A stretch of 64,000 bases of DNA from Ensifer adhaerens. GTDB lineage: Bacteria > Pseudomonadota > Alphaproteobacteria > Rhizobiales > Rhizobiaceae. Below the pieces are notes generated by a model. It was not told the DNA's origin and searched no databases. It saw only the letters and a list, made by a program, of their open reading frames with translations. The stretch lies in assembly GCF_028993555.1 (NCBI RefSeq), contig NZ_CP118611.1, positions 2,317,501-2,381,500 of the forward strand. Reading direction: 5' to 3'. The position numbers were made by a program, and so were the translations under genes. The first letter of the stretch is position 1. Each line of letters opens with the position of its first letter. Below are positions 32,927 through 41,903 of the stretch, in pieces.

Positions 32927-35131
32927 CTACCAGGTCTTGCTGAGCTTGAGCGTGACGGTCCGGGCGTCGCCGTAACCGCAGACGAGCACGCCGCTGCAGC
33001 CGCTCACATATTCCTTGTCGAACAAATTGGTGACGTTGAGAGCGGCGCCCCAGCCATCCTGTTCATAGCGCAGCCCGGCATCGAACACCGTCGAGGTGGG
33101 CACCTTCGCCGTGTTCTCCTTGTCCGCCCAGCTTTCGCCACGGTAGCGAACGCCGGCACCGAAGCTGACGCCCTCGAGCGCGCCCTGCTGCACGGTGTAG
33201 TCGACCCACAATGAGGCCTGCGCATCGGGAGCGAGATAGGGCGACTTGCCGACCAGCGTCCGGTTCGCATCCTCGGTCACCTCGATGTCCATGAAGTCGA
33301 GGCCGGCGATCACCTTCCAGCTTTCGTTGAGATTGACCTTGCCCTCGAGCTCGATGCCGCGGGAGCGCACCTCGCCGGTCTGGGTGGAAATGCTCGTCAG
33401 CGGATCGGTGACGAGGGCATTGCGTTTGGTCAGTTGGTAGATGGACGCCGTCAGCACGCCATCGAAGAAGGTCGGCTCGTATTTGACGCCGGCCTCGAAC
33501 TGCTCGCCCTCCTCAGGCTTGGTGTTGCCGGTCGCCGTCACCGCCACGATCGGATTGAAGAAGGTGGCGACGCTGACATAGGGGGTCAGGCCATTGTCGA
33601 ATTCATAGGCAAGCCCGGCGCGACCGCTGACGGCGCCTTCGCTGTAGTCGAAGCTCGAGTTCTGCGTCGGAGCCCAGAAGGTGGGACCGTTGTCGGTCTT
33701 GGTGTCGACGTAGTCGTAGCGGCCATTGAGCGTAACGAGCCAACCGTCGCCGAAGCGGATCTGGTCCTGGGCATAGACGCCAAGCTGCTGCTGGGTGATC
33801 ACCTGGTTGATATAGATGGCGTTGGCCGGCTGCGGCGCGCCATAGACCGGATCCGTGGCGCTGATCGGCGTTCCCGCAGACGACGCCTGCACGTGATCCA
33901 GGCGGAAGAGCTTGTAGTCGATACCGACCAGCAGCGTATGATCCAGCGCGCCGGTCTCGAATTCGCCCTCAAGCCGATTGTCGACGCCGAAGGTATCGAC
34001 CTTGGAGGTCGCCTCGAAGCCAAGGCGATAGAGCAGGTTGTCGGGCGTTGCCGGCGTCGGCGAAACCGGGAACGGCAGGCTCGGATCGTAATAGCCGTAG
34101 GTGTACGGGCCGTTCTCGTGCTTGTAGAGATGACCATAGCGCAGGTTCTGGCTGAACTGCCAACCGCTGTCGAATTCGTGCTTGAACTCGTAGCCGAGCA
34201 TCTGCTGCACATAGGTGCCGGTATCGATTGCCGGTTCACCGAAGAAGGCCTTGCGATCGATCTTGCCGAAGGGCGCATCGACGACCGTACCGACATAGGG
34301 CAGGAAGCCGCCACCGGTATGGACCTGATCAAGGCCCTGGAGCAGACCGTAGACCGTCAGGCTGGTCGCATCGTCGGGCTGATAGGTGATCTGCGGCAAG
34401 ATGAAGCCGCGCAGGTCTTCCGAATGGTCGGTGTAGTTGTTGCCACCGGAGACCTTGCCGGTGACGCGGTAGTTGATCGCATCGTCCAACGGGCGGTTCA
34501 CGTCGATGCCGAGGAAGGCATTGCCGTTGTTGTTGATGCCGGTTTCCACGTAGGTCGAGGTTTCATCACTCGGCCGCTTGCTGATGAGGCTGACGATGCC
34601 GCCCGGATTGGCGCCGCCATAGAGCACCGACGCCGGTCCCTTCAGCACCTCGACGCGCTCCAGCATGAACGGATCGATCTGGAAACCGCCGAAACCATAG
34701 GAAAAGAGGTTGAGGCCGTCGAGGAAAACGCCGGTCTGCGTGGCATCGAAGCCGCGGATGTAGAACCAGTCGGTGTCCGGATCGACGCCGAAGGGCTCGG
34801 CCATCACGCCGGGCGTATAACGAAGCGCCTCGTCGATCTTGTTGACGACGCCGCGATCGTCCAGTTCGTCGCGACCGATGACCGATACGGACTGGGGAAT
34901 TTCGTTGATCGGGGTGGCAGACTTCGAGCCGGTGGTCGTGGCCTTGGCGACGTAACCCTGGACCGGACCGGTCGCGTCGACGGTGGTCGCACCGGCCTGA
35001 GCCTCGATCTTCTCCAGCCGGGTCGCCGGCGCGTCCTGCGCCATCGCGGCGCCCGCCGCCAGAATTGCAATGCCCGCTACCCCGCCTGCCAACCATTCGG
35101 CCAAACCTGCGGCCCTGCCACGCACCATCAT
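32927..35131 (-). CDS. TonB-dependent siderophore receptor, FhuA/FoxA-like
   Basis: A 734-residue outer-membrane receptor paralogous to the one at 7831-9942 (both have GPVxGYVAK, QSVSVI, a two-Cys loop near the end and a terminal TW/SW). A signal peptide with a long hydrophilic lead ends ...AGAAMA-QD. Plug motifs: VEVLKGPASVLYGGANPGG, VSLISKRPSDE (outline). The frame opens at TTG (35164), but ATGs at 35131 and 35128 are better. No transporter genes adjoin, so it may feed the FhuDBC system at 3384-7826. It lies 180 bases downstream of an AraC regulator on the same strand, with a TGA-N9-TCA box between. Confidence 0.9.
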   Translation of the reverse strand: MMVRGRAAGLAEWLAGGVAGIAILAAGAAMAQDAPATRLEKIEAQAGATTVDATGPVQGYVAKATTTGSKSATPINEIPQSVSVIGRDELDDRGVVNKIDEALRYTPGVMAEPFGVDPDTDWFYIRGFDATQTGVFLDGLNLFSYGFGGFQIDPFMLERVEVLKGPASVLYGGANPGGIVSLISKRPSDETSTYVETGINNNGNAFLGIDVNRPLDDAINYRVTGKVSGGNNYTDHSEDLRGFILPQITYQPDDATSLTVYGLLQGLDQVHTGGGFLPYVGTVVDAPFGKIDRKAFFGEPAIDTGTYVQQMLGYEFKHEFDSGWQFSQNLRYGHLYKHENGPYTYGYYDPSLPFPVSPTPATPDNLLYRLGFEATSKVDTFGVDNRLEGEFETGALDHTLLVGIDYKLFRLDHVQASSAGTPISATDPVYGAPQPANAIYINQVITQQQLGVYAQDQIRFGDGWLVTLNGRYDYVDTKTDNGPTFWAPTQNSSFDYSEGAVSGRAGLAYEFDNGLTPYVSVATFFNPIVAVTATGNTKPEEGEQFEAGVKYEPTFFDGVLTASIYQLTKRNALVTDPLTSISTQTGEVRSRGIELEGKVNLNESWKVIAGLDFMDIEVTEDANRTLVGKSPYLAPDAQASLWVDYTVQQGALEGVSFGAGVRYRGESWADKENTAKVPTSTVFDAGLRYEQDGWGAALNVTNLFDKEYVSGCSGVLVCGYGDARTVTLKLSKTW

Positions 35132-35205
35132 CTCTTCATCGCCCCGTGCCGCCCATCGCGCCAATCCCCGGGGCGATACGCAGCGTTTAAAAACCTCAGA
35201 TAAGA

Positions 35206-35220
35206 TGAGTGTTTATATCA
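35206..35220. promoter_or_regulatory. Candidate RirA iron-responsive operator
   Basis: TGAGTGTTTATATCA fits TGA-N9-TCA, the iron-responsive operator described for RirA-regulated genes in Rhizobium and Sinorhizobium. It lies 75-89 bases upstream of the receptor start in an AT-rich promoter-like stretch. The motif is short, so chance occurrence is possible, but gene and position are exactly right. Confidence 0.6.
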
Positions 35221-35311
35221 ACTATAATGCCGACGCTTGGAGCGATCCGCGATAATTGAACGATCCTGGGCTATTCACAGCGAAGAATCGCCCACGCCCG
35301 AGGCGGTTTGC

Positions 35312-36196
35312 TCAAGCCAATCGGCTTCGCCTCCATTGCGCCGGCGTGGTGCCGACGACCTTGCGGAAGACCCGGGTGAAGTGCGCCTGATCCGAAAATC
35401 CGGTCTCAACGGCGATCGCCGTCAGCGACGCGTCGTTCGTGAGCAAGAGTTGTTTGGCCCGTTCGACGCGCGCATTCGTCTGCCATTGATGCGGCGCCAT
35501 GCCGGTCGAGACCTTGAACGCGTGGCTGAAATGCGATTGCGACAACCCCGCCAGCGCCGCCAACTCCTCGAGCCGAATGTTGCGACCGAAGTGTTCTTCG
35601 ATGTAGTCGGCCACGCGGCGCATCTGCCATGCGGCCAGCGGACTGCGCCTGCGCGGATCGGCGCGGTTGAGCTTCATCAGGTCGATGAACAGCGCCACTG
35701 TGAGGCCATCACCGTAGAGATCGTGCAGCGGTTGCGGATTGAGGCACTCTTCAGCGATAAGCCGGGCGAGCTGCAGGAAACGCTCATCATGAAACATCAG
35801 CCGAGGCGCGTCGCAACGGCTGGCGTCGAGGTCTTCCATCAGCCGTCGGCTGAGGACATCGAGATTGAAGTGCAGATCGAGGTGGCGGATGTAGTGCACA
35901 TCGTCGACATCGGCCCAGATCTCCATACCCGCCGGGATATAGGAAAGGCCTTGTTCGCGATAGTTCTGCACGGTCCCGGGCCCGCCGGGCGAAAGCTTGA
36001 CGTTGCAGCGGCTCCCGCCTTGGGCATCGAGCACAATGAACATGCGCGGATCATCCGACACATAGTGACCGCCCGCCCGCGCCTCGCATTCGACATCCCA
36101 GACGTCGGCGATGATCCCGTTCCATTCACGGCGGTGCAAGCCGCCGAGGACCTTGAAGCCGGAGATCTTGTTCTGCATCCGTGGCTGGTACGTCAT
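35312..36196 (-). CDS. AraC-family transcriptional regulator
   Basis: A 294-residue regulator with a C-terminal AraC double HTH from about 195 (IRLEELAALAGLSQSHFSHAF; ASLTAIAVETGFSDQAHFTRVFRK in outline) and an N-terminal ligand domain without an obvious cupin motif. Rhizobial siderophore receptors are often controlled by adjacent AraC activators that sense the ferric siderophore (RhrA, FoxR/FhuR types), so activation of the receptor gene downstream is the best guess. ATG 36196 is used; the frame opens one codon earlier with TTG, and ATG 36178 is also possible. Confidence 0.85.
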   Translation of the reverse strand: MTYQPRMQNKISGFKVLGGLHRREWNGIIADVWDVECEARAGGHYVSDDPRMFIVLDAQGGSRCNVKLSPGGPGTVQNYREQGLSYIPAGMEIWADVDDVHYIRHLDLHFNLDVLSRRLMEDLDASRCDAPRLMFHDERFLQLARLIAEECLNPQPLHDLYGDGLTVALFIDLMKLNRADPRRRSPLAAWQMRRVADYIEEHFGRNIRLEELAALAGLSQSHFSHAFKVSTGMAPHQWQTNARVERAKQLLLTNDASLTAIAVETGFSDQAHFTRVFRKVVGTTPAQWRRSRLA

Positions 36197-36309
36197 CAAT
36201 TGACCAATGCTCGGGGAAATCAGAGGCCGCGCCTCGATCTAATTCCTTCATTCTTTACTCATCTTTAATGCGCAACGGAAGCCCCGGCCGATGCGCGCAT
36301 TGGCGATTC

Positions 36310-36726
36310 CTAGCGAAGGCGGATCAGGCCGGCATCGGTGGGCGCGAAGCGGCAGGCCTCATAGTAAAAGTCGCGAAGATGCGGCTCGAAGTCGACATGC
36401 AGCCATTCGCAGCCCGACAGCTTCGCGTTTGCCACCGCCTCTTCGACAAGCCCTCGCGCGTAACCCTTTCGCCGCCACGGCGCGGCTACCATGGTATCGA
36501 GCAGAAAGGCGTGCACCCCGCCGTCCCAGGCGACATTGACGAAGCCGGCAAGCTTTCCCTGGAGACGAAGGCAAACCCAGCCGAGGCTGAAGGTGTTCAC
36601 CTGTTTCCACCAATCGTCATCGGCAAGCGCGTGTTCGAAACACTCGGCATGTAGCACGTTCAACTCGGCATTCGTGAAGTCACCGCGCCATACGACGCAC
36701 AGGTTCTCAGCGCCGTTTTCCGTCAT
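36310..36726 (-). CDS. GNAT-family N-acetyltransferase
   Basis: A 138-residue acetyltransferase. The acetyl-CoA loop is AAPWRRKGYARGLVEEA (Q/RxxGxG/A type), preceded by VHAFLLDTMV. Substrate unknown. GGAAGAGATA leads the ATG at 36726; ATG 36738 would add four residues. Its start lies inside the 3' end of the Rrf2 gene (20-base overlap), so they are translationally linked and probably controlled together. Confidence 0.82.
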   Translation of the reverse strand: MTENGAENLCVVWRGDFTNAELNVLHAECFEHALADDDWWKQVNTFSLGWVCLRLQGKLAGFVNVAWDGGVHAFLLDTMVAAPWRRKGYARGLVEEAVANAKLSGCEWLHVDFEPHLRDFYYEACRFAPTDAGLIRLR

Positions 36727-37177
36727 TATCTCTTCCATCTTGAGGCGGGATCACCTGCCGTTCGGCAGACAGGGCATGCTCGGCGATGATCGACAGCCTG
36801 AGCTTTGCGAACTCGTCCAGCAAAGTGCACTCCGCCCGGTCGAACGCCTGCACCAGGGCGGCATTCGCCGCCCGCTCCACCGGACAGGTGGGATGATCTT
36901 CCGAAACGCCGGCGGCCAGAACCTCGCCTTCATCCAGGGCTTTCTGGATATCAAGGACCGTCAGATCGTCCAGCGGCCGCAACAGCACCCATCCGCCGCC
37001 GCGCCCTCCCTCTGAATCCACCACGCCCTTGCGCTTCAAGGCCGCCATCGTGCGGCGCACGACCACCGGATTGGTGTTCAGCATCTTGGCGATGGTTTCC
37101 GACGTCTCCCGACCACCCAGGAGCCCCATATGGATGAGCACGTGGATCATCCTTGCCAGCCGGCTGTCTCGTTTCAT
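36707..37177 (-). CDS. Rrf2-family transcriptional regulator
   Basis: A 156-residue winged-helix regulator: MIHVLIHMGLLGGRETSETIAKMLNTNPVVVRRTMAALKRKGVVDSEGGRGGGWVL in outline, typical Rrf2. Only one Cys is in the region (DHPTCPVE), so a [2Fe-2S] cluster with three Cys as in NsrR/IscR is absent; it is nearer the YwnA/cysteine-poor branch that may sense thiol or electrophile stress. Two matching dyads lie between it and the divergent hydrolase. First gene of an operon with the GNAT gene. Confidence 0.87.
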   Translation of the reverse strand: MKRDSRLARMIHVLIHMGLLGGRETSETIAKMLNTNPVVVRRTMAALKRKGVVDSEGGRGGGWVLLRPLDDLTVLDIQKALDEGEVLAAGVSEDHPTCPVERAANAALVQAFDRAECTLLDEFAKLRLSIIAEHALSAERQVIPPQDGRDNDGKRR

Positions 37178-37192
37178 GCACCTACCTCAATG

Positions 37193-37251
37193 CGTAACTT
37201 TTAATGTTACGTATACTTGACCTCATCCAATTCTGTAACTTAGATAATTAC
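37193..37251. promoter_or_regulatory. Pair of Rrf2-type dyads
   Basis: CGTAAC-N7-GTTACG (37193-37211) is perfect. A second copy, GTAAC-N7-ATTAC (37235-37251), has one mismatch. Both share GTAACTT at the left arm and an A/T spacer, with centres about 41 bases (four helical turns) apart. They occupy the 92-bp gap between the divergent Rrf2 and hydrolase genes, the first only 16 bases before the Rrf2 start, so both promoters are probably repressed together. Confidence 0.75.
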
Positions 37252-37269
37252 GGAATCAAGGGCCCTGGA

Positions 37270-38346
37270 ATGCGAAGACGAACGATGTTGGCCGGTCTGT
37301 TGGCAGCCGCATGGCCGTCCCGCGCCGGGCCGAGCGCCAACCGAGACACAATATCAAGAGCGGAAGGACCGAAAATGCCTGCTCGCACCATCGAGACAAG
37401 AACAATCCGGATGAATGTCATCGAAGAGGGCGAAGGGCCACTCGTCCTCTTCTGCCACGGCTTTCCGGAAACGGCCCATGCCTGGCGTCGTCAGATAGCG
37501 GCGCTGGCCAAGGCCGGATTTCGCGCGGTGGCGCCGGATATGCGCGGATATGGACACACGGATAGCCCCACGGCGATCGACGAATACACCCTGTTTCATG
37601 TCGTCGGGGATATGGTCGCGCTCCTGGACGTACTCGGCGCAGAGACTGCCCTCATCGTCGGCAACGACTGGGGCGCGACGGTCGCGTGGCAGGCGGCACA
37701 GATGCGGCCGGATCGCTTCCGCGGCGTGGTCGCGATCAGCGTGCCGATGATGGCCCCGCCGCCTATACCGCCGACCCGCATCTTTCCGCAGACCGACGAG
37801 TCGCAACTTTACGCGCTCTATTTTCAGGAACCCAGTATCGCCGAGGCCGAACTGGAACGGGACATTCGACAGACGCTGCGCAAGATCCTCTTCGCGGCCT
37901 CGGGCGAAGCCGGTCCGCGGCAAGTCGGCGACCAGACGCCGAATCCATTCGGGATGGTTTCGCGGCGCGACGGACTGCTCGCAGCCCTTCCCGATCCTCA
38001 GCAAATGCCGGATTGGCTGACGGCAGCCGACCTCGAAGCCTATGCGCAGGCTTTCACCCACTCCGGCTTTCGCGGTGGCCTGAACTACTACCGCAACCTG
38101 GATCGCAACTGGCAACTGCAAGCATCGCTTGCCGGTGTGAAAGTCGGCGTGCCGGCCCTGTTCATGGTCGGCGAGCGGGACACCGGGCTCAGCATCCCTG
38201 GGATGCGAGGCATCATCGATGCAATGCCCACGCTCGTCCCCCAACTCAAGGGCAATATCGTCGTGCCCGACAGCGGTCATTGGCTCCCGCAGGAGCGTCC
38301 GGGCCTCGTGAGCGACGCGATCATCGATTTCGCGCGGCGTATCTGA
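37270..38346 (+). CDS. Alpha/beta hydrolase, epoxide-hydrolase-like
   Basis: A 358-residue hydrolase with oxyanion motif LFCHGFPE, nucleophile Asp in GNDWGATVAW (epoxide hydrolase/haloalkane dehalogenase pattern), cap domain and C-terminal His in DSGHWLPQERP. The ATG at 37270 gives an N-terminal RRRTMLAGLLAAAWPSRA, a twin-arginine-like export signal; ATG at 37375 (MPARTIETRT, led by GGAAGG) gives the classic cytoplasmic length of 323 residues. I prefer neither strongly. Divergent from the Rrf2 gene with a shared pair of dyads. Confidence 0.85.
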   Translation: MRRRTMLAGLLAAAWPSRAGPSANRDTISRAEGPKMPARTIETRTIRMNVIEEGEGPLVLFCHGFPETAHAWRRQIAALAKAGFRAVAPDMRGYGHTDSPTAIDEYTLFHVVGDMVALLDVLGAETALIVGNDWGATVAWQAAQMRPDRFRGVVAISVPMMAPPPIPPTRIFPQTDESQLYALYFQEPSIAEAELERDIRQTLRKILFAASGEAGPRQVGDQTPNPFGMVSRRDGLLAALPDPQQMPDWLTAADLEAYAQAFTHSGFRGGLNYYRNLDRNWQLQASLAGVKVGVPALFMVGERDTGLSIPGMRGIIDAMPTLVPQLKGNIVVPDSGHWLPQERPGLVSDAIIDFARRI

Positions 38347-38355
38347 CGGTAGCGC

Positions 38356-38384
38356 GGTGCGCGCCGCGCTCGTCGGCGCGCACC
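38356..38384. terminator. Hairpin between convergent hydrolase and GST genes
   Basis: GGTGCGCGCCG (38356-38366) and CGGCGCGCACC (38374-38384) make a perfect 11-bp stem with a seven-base loop in the 47-bp gap between two stops. There is no clear T-tract. Confidence 0.6.
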
Positions 38385-38393
38385 CCCATCGGA

Positions 38394-39125
38394 TCAAAAC
38401 GCGCCGGTCAAACGCAATACGTCCTCAAGCGGAACGAGCCCTTTCATCGCGCCGTTGCCGGACGCCGGCGTTCCGTCCTCGATCGCCAGCGCGAAGCGGA
38501 AGGCGGGATCGGCCTCGATGCGTTTGCGCAGCGCGTGGATGCGCGGGTAGTTCCGCACATAGTCCTCAGGCTCGATCGCCTCGTGAAAATCCACCCAGCG
38601 TGCGACGCCAACGAAAACAGCATCGGCCAGCGTTGGCCGGTCGCCCAGCAGATAGTCGCTGTCGCCCATCATCGACTCGAGCTGCGCATGGCGCTTGGCG
38701 ACGAATTCGCGACCAAAGGCGCGCAGCGTCTCGCGATAGTCCTCCGTAGCCTCTTCCGCCTCCAGTGCCACCCACATGGGGAAGAACGCACCGGTGAAGC
38801 CGGTGTTGAGGAAGGCGATGAACTGATGCATCCGATCAGCTTCGTGGGATCCGGGCGTAAAGCTGATGCGGCGCTCGTGGTCCCGCCCCTCGAGCCACAG
38901 CGCGATGGCCATCGTTTCGGTGAGGACGTTCCCTTCGTCGGTGACCAACACAGGCGTTTCGACCCGGCCGTTCAGCCGCTGATAGGCCTCGGTGCGCATT
39001 TCACCGAGCATGTCGACGCGGGTAAGGCGGAAGGGTTGGCCAAGCCATTCGAACGCAGTGACCAGTCCGGCGGAGCTGCCGAGCGGAAAGCCCGCGGTGA
39101 AGATCGGTTCAGCGATAGTGTGCAT
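38394..39125 (-). CDS. Glutathione S-transferase family protein
   Basis: A 243-residue GST. The N-terminal thioredoxin-like half has the cis-Pro loop ETPVLVTDEGNVLTETMAIALWL (outline), and the C-terminal helical half carries the DYLLGDRPTLADAVFVGVARW N-capping/hydrophobic-staple segment. GGAGAAACCGAC leads the ATG. Substrate unknown; it sits beside an SDR and a hydrolase and could belong to electrophile detoxification. Confidence 0.85.
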   Translation of the reverse strand: MHTIAEPIFTAGFPLGSSAGLVTAFEWLGQPFRLTRVDMLGEMRTEAYQRLNGRVETPVLVTDEGNVLTETMAIALWLEGRDHERRISFTPGSHEADRMHQFIAFLNTGFTGAFFPMWVALEAEEATEDYRETLRAFGREFVAKRHAQLESMMGDSDYLLGDRPTLADAVFVGVARWVDFHEAIEPEDYVRNYPRIHALRKRIEADPAFRFALAIEDGTPASGNGAMKGLVPLEDVLRLTGAF

Positions 39126-39237
39126 GTCGGTTTCTCCATGGTTGATGCCATGGATGTATCCATGTGGACGCTACCGCTGTAGCTGGCTGCGCTGAGACTT
39201 ATCGTCCACAAGCATAGACGATAAGCAGCGACCAAAA

Positions 39238-39999
39238 TCAGATCGTTCTCGGTGGGAAGAGGCCGCCTTCGTCGGCATCGACCGTGATCGACAGTGTCAC
39301 GTGCCGGGGACGTGTCAAGGCAAACAGCACCGCATCGCAGACGTCACGGTTCGTCGCCGCTTCGCCTTTCCTGCGCTTGCCCGCCTCCTGCCACCCTCCC
39401 GCGGCGAGGGGCGAGACGTCATCGAGGTAGGGAGGATGCACCACGATCGAGCGCACAGGCGTGCCGGCCAGTTTCTGGCGCAGGCCATCGGCCAGCGCGG
39501 CTTGTGCTCTCTTGGCGGCATAGAACGGCACGGATACCGTCTGCAGCGACGCATTCGGCAGACCGCTGATCGAACCGATGGTGACGATATCGGGCCGGGC
39601 AGATTGATCGAGCAGCGGCAGCAGGCCCTGGGTCAACAGGAACGTTCCGGTTACCGCCGCATTGACGACGCCGAACACCTCATCGGCTGAATGGTCAACC
39701 GGGCTGTCCTCGAGCCACATCGCACCGTTGTTGACGAGGATGTCGACATGGGCGTTTTCCGTCTTGATGCGGGCAACCGCTGCCGCCACGCTGTCCGCAT
39801 CGGAAAGATCGAGCTCGACCGTTTGCACACGCCTTCCCAGATTTTGAGTGATCGCCTGTGCCACGTCTTGAAGCCCATTTGCGCTGCGCCCGCAAAGCAC
39901 GAGATCGCAACCGGCTTCGGCCAGCGTGTAAGCCAGCGCCGCTCCGAGGCCACGGCCTGCACCGGTGACCACAGCAATCGTTCCATCCATCTGATTCAT
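39238..39999 (-). CDS. Short-chain dehydrogenase/reductase
   Basis: A 253-residue classical SDR. The cofactor motif is TGAGRGLG (12-19), the NNGA motif is at 90-93, and the active-site Ser is in GSISG (142-146) with Tyr at 160. The residue four after Tyr is Arg (YAAKR) with Lys at plus three, instead of the canonical YxxxK, which would shift or impair catalysis. AAGGAATATAA leads the ATG. The 112-bp gap to the GST gene on the same strand makes cotranscription possible. Confidence 0.82.
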   Translation of the reverse strand: MNQMDGTIAVVTGAGRGLGAALAYTLAEAGCDLVLCGRSANGLQDVAQAITQNLGRRVQTVELDLSDADSVAAAVARIKTENAHVDILVNNGAMWLEDSPVDHSADEVFGVVNAAVTGTFLLTQGLLPLLDQSARPDIVTIGSISGLPNASLQTVSVPFYAAKRAQAALADGLRQKLAGTPVRSIVVHPPYLDDVSPLAAGGWQEAGKRRKGEAATNRDVCDAVLFALTRPRHVTLSITVDADEGGLFPPRTI

Positions 40000-40261
40000 T
40001 TATATTCCTTTGAAGCATGCGCTGGCCGTCACGCCCGGCGCGAACATCGAGCCGCACATCTAGGAATTGCAGCGCGACTTTCCAACTGATGGCACAGCTG
40101 TCGAACACATACACACAACCCGCGAAGCGACGAGGTCGTCACCATGTGCGCTCGACAAAGCGCACTAGCACCTTCGGGGTGGAGAAAGCCGGGCTGCTAC
40201 CTATTTCGTAGGAGACCTGATGGAGAGGGCGCAAAGCCTTCAGCACGAAAGGAGCAAGGTT

Positions 40262-40735
40262 ATGGCAAAGAACACGATCTGCCTCTGGTACGACAAGGAC
40301 GCCGAAGCCGCCGCGCGGTTCTACGCGGAGGTCTTTCCGGACAGTCGAGTGACGGCCGTGCACCGGGCGCCTGGCGACTACCCGTCCGGCAAGGAGGGCG
40401 ACGTGCTGACGGTGGAGTTCACCGTTGCCGGGGTCGCCTGCCTCGGGCTCAACGGTGGCCCGATGTTCAAGCACAGCGAGGCCTTCTCGTTCCAGATCGC
40501 CACTGACGATCAGGAAGAGACCGACCGCTACTGGAACGCCATCGTCAACAATGGCGGCGAAGAGAGCGCATGCGGCTGGTGCAAGGACAAATGGGGGATC
40601 TCCTGGCAGATCACGCCGCGCATCCTGATGGAAGCGCTGGCGGCCGGCGGCGGCGAAGCCAAGCGTGCGTTCGAGGCGATGATGGACATGCGGAAAATCG
40701 ACGTGGCGGCCATCGAGGCGGCACGGCGCGGTTGA
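40262..40735 (+). CDS. VOC-family protein, PhnB-like
   Basis: A 157-residue VOC-fold protein of the PhnB/3-demethylubiquinone methyltransferase-like group: MAKNTICLWYDKDAEAAARFYAEVFPDSRV, LGLNGGPMFKHSEAFSFQI and CGWCKDKWGISWQITPRIL in outline. Function in this group is generally unassigned. AAGGAG precedes the chosen ATG; another ATG at 40220, also well led, would add 14 residues. The 262-bp gap to the divergent SDR contains a 7-bp hairpin (GTGCGCT/AGCGCAC, 40146-40165) of unknown meaning. Confidence 0.83.
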   Translation: MAKNTICLWYDKDAEAAARFYAEVFPDSRVTAVHRAPGDYPSGKEGDVLTVEFTVAGVACLGLNGGPMFKHSEAFSFQIATDDQEETDRYWNAIVNNGGEESACGWCKDKWGISWQITPRILMEALAAGGGEAKRAFEAMMDMRKIDVAAIEAARRG

Positions 40736-40978
40736 CGCTCCGCCGCGGTGGCCGATTGACCACCGCTGCTGGCCGCCGACCGAAGCGGACATTTGCAAGT
40801 CGAAAAAGTCGCTCATCGCCGAGACTTGCTTGCTATCGAGCGTGCACGAAGTGAAACCGTTTTTCTGGCCGGCACCGAAAGGACGGTATAGAACTGCGCG
40901 AAGCAGCTGGCCGACATCGGATGTTTTGTGACGTTGCTTGCCTGTTGGATTGCCCGTTAGACGACAAGGACAGATTTC

Positions 40979-41893
40979 ATGACCGAAAAATCCCCTGCTG
41001 ACAATTTCCCTGCCGGCTACCAAGTTCCCAAGGTCTGGACCTGGGACAAGGGCAACGGCGGCGCATTTGCCAGCATCAACCGCCCGATCGCCGGGCCGAC
41101 GCACGACAAGGACCTGCCGGTTGGCAAGCACCCGTTGCAGCTCTATTCGCTCGCGACACCGAATGGCGTGAAAGTCACGATCATGCTCGAAGAGTTGCTG
41201 GCTGCGGGCCATTCGGGTGCCGAATATGACGCCTGGCCAATCCGGATCGGCAATGGCGACCAGTTCGGATCCGGCTTCGTCGACATCAACCCCAACTCCA
41301 AGATCCCGGCGCTGACCGACCATCAGCCGAAGGGCGGCGGCGAGCCGGTCCGCGTCTTCGAGTCGGCCTCCATCCTCACCTATCTCGCCGAGAAATTCGG
41401 CGCCTTCCTGCCGAGCGAGCTTCGCGCCCGCACGGAAACCTTGAACTGGCTGTTCTGGCAGATGGGCTCGGCCCCCTTCCTCGGTGGCGGTTTTGGGCAT
41501 TTCTACGCCTATGCGCCGATGCAGATCAAATACGCCATCGACCGCTATGCCATGGAAGTGAAGCGCCAGCTCGACGTGCTCGACCGCCATCTCGCCAACA
41601 ACCGGTTCCTGGCCGGCTCCGAATACACCATTGCCGACATGGCCACCTGGCCCTGGTACGGCAACCTGGCACTTGGCCAGGTCTATGGCGACGCCGGTAC
41701 CTTCCTCGAGGTCCAGAGCTACGAGCACATCCAGCGCTGGACGGCCGAAATTGCCGCCCGCCCGGCGGTCAAGCGCGGCCGCATGGTCAACCGTCTGAGC
41801 GGCGATCCGGCCGAGCAACTGCATGAGCGTCACGACGCCTCCGACTTCGACACGAAGACTGAGGACAAGATCGTCGAGAAGCAGACCGCGTAA
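40979..41893 (+). CDS. yghU: Glutathione-dependent disulfide-bond oxidoreductase YghU
   Basis: A 304-residue Nu-class glutathione transferase. It matches E. coli YghU closely across its length: KVWTWDK, INRPIAGPTHDKDLPVGKHPLQLYS, TPNGVKVTIMLEELL, NPNSKIPAL, ESASILTYLAEKFG, GGGFGHFY and the C-terminal QLHERHDASDF (outline). YghU reduces disulfides with two bound glutathiones and lacks classical transferase activity. AAGGACAG leads the ATG. It is followed ten bases later by a small uncharacterised gene, probably cotranscribed. Confidence 0.93.
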   Translation: MTEKSPADNFPAGYQVPKVWTWDKGNGGAFASINRPIAGPTHDKDLPVGKHPLQLYSLATPNGVKVTIMLEELLAAGHSGAEYDAWPIRIGNGDQFGSGFVDINPNSKIPALTDHQPKGGGEPVRVFESASILTYLAEKFGAFLPSELRARTETLNWLFWQMGSAPFLGGGFGHFYAYAPMQIKYAIDRYAMEVKRQLDVLDRHLANNRFLAGSEYTIADMATWPWYGNLALGQVYGDAGTFLEVQSYEHIQRWTAEIAARPAVKRGRMVNRLSGDPAEQLHERHDASDFDTKTEDKIVEKQTA

Positions 41894-41903
41894 GGAGAAC
41901 AGA

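Noticed and set aside
33434..35203. Plus-strand open frame of 589 codons
   Set aside because: Antisense to the siderophore receptor, low-complexity and without motifs, whereas the minus strand gives a complete TonB-dependent receptor.
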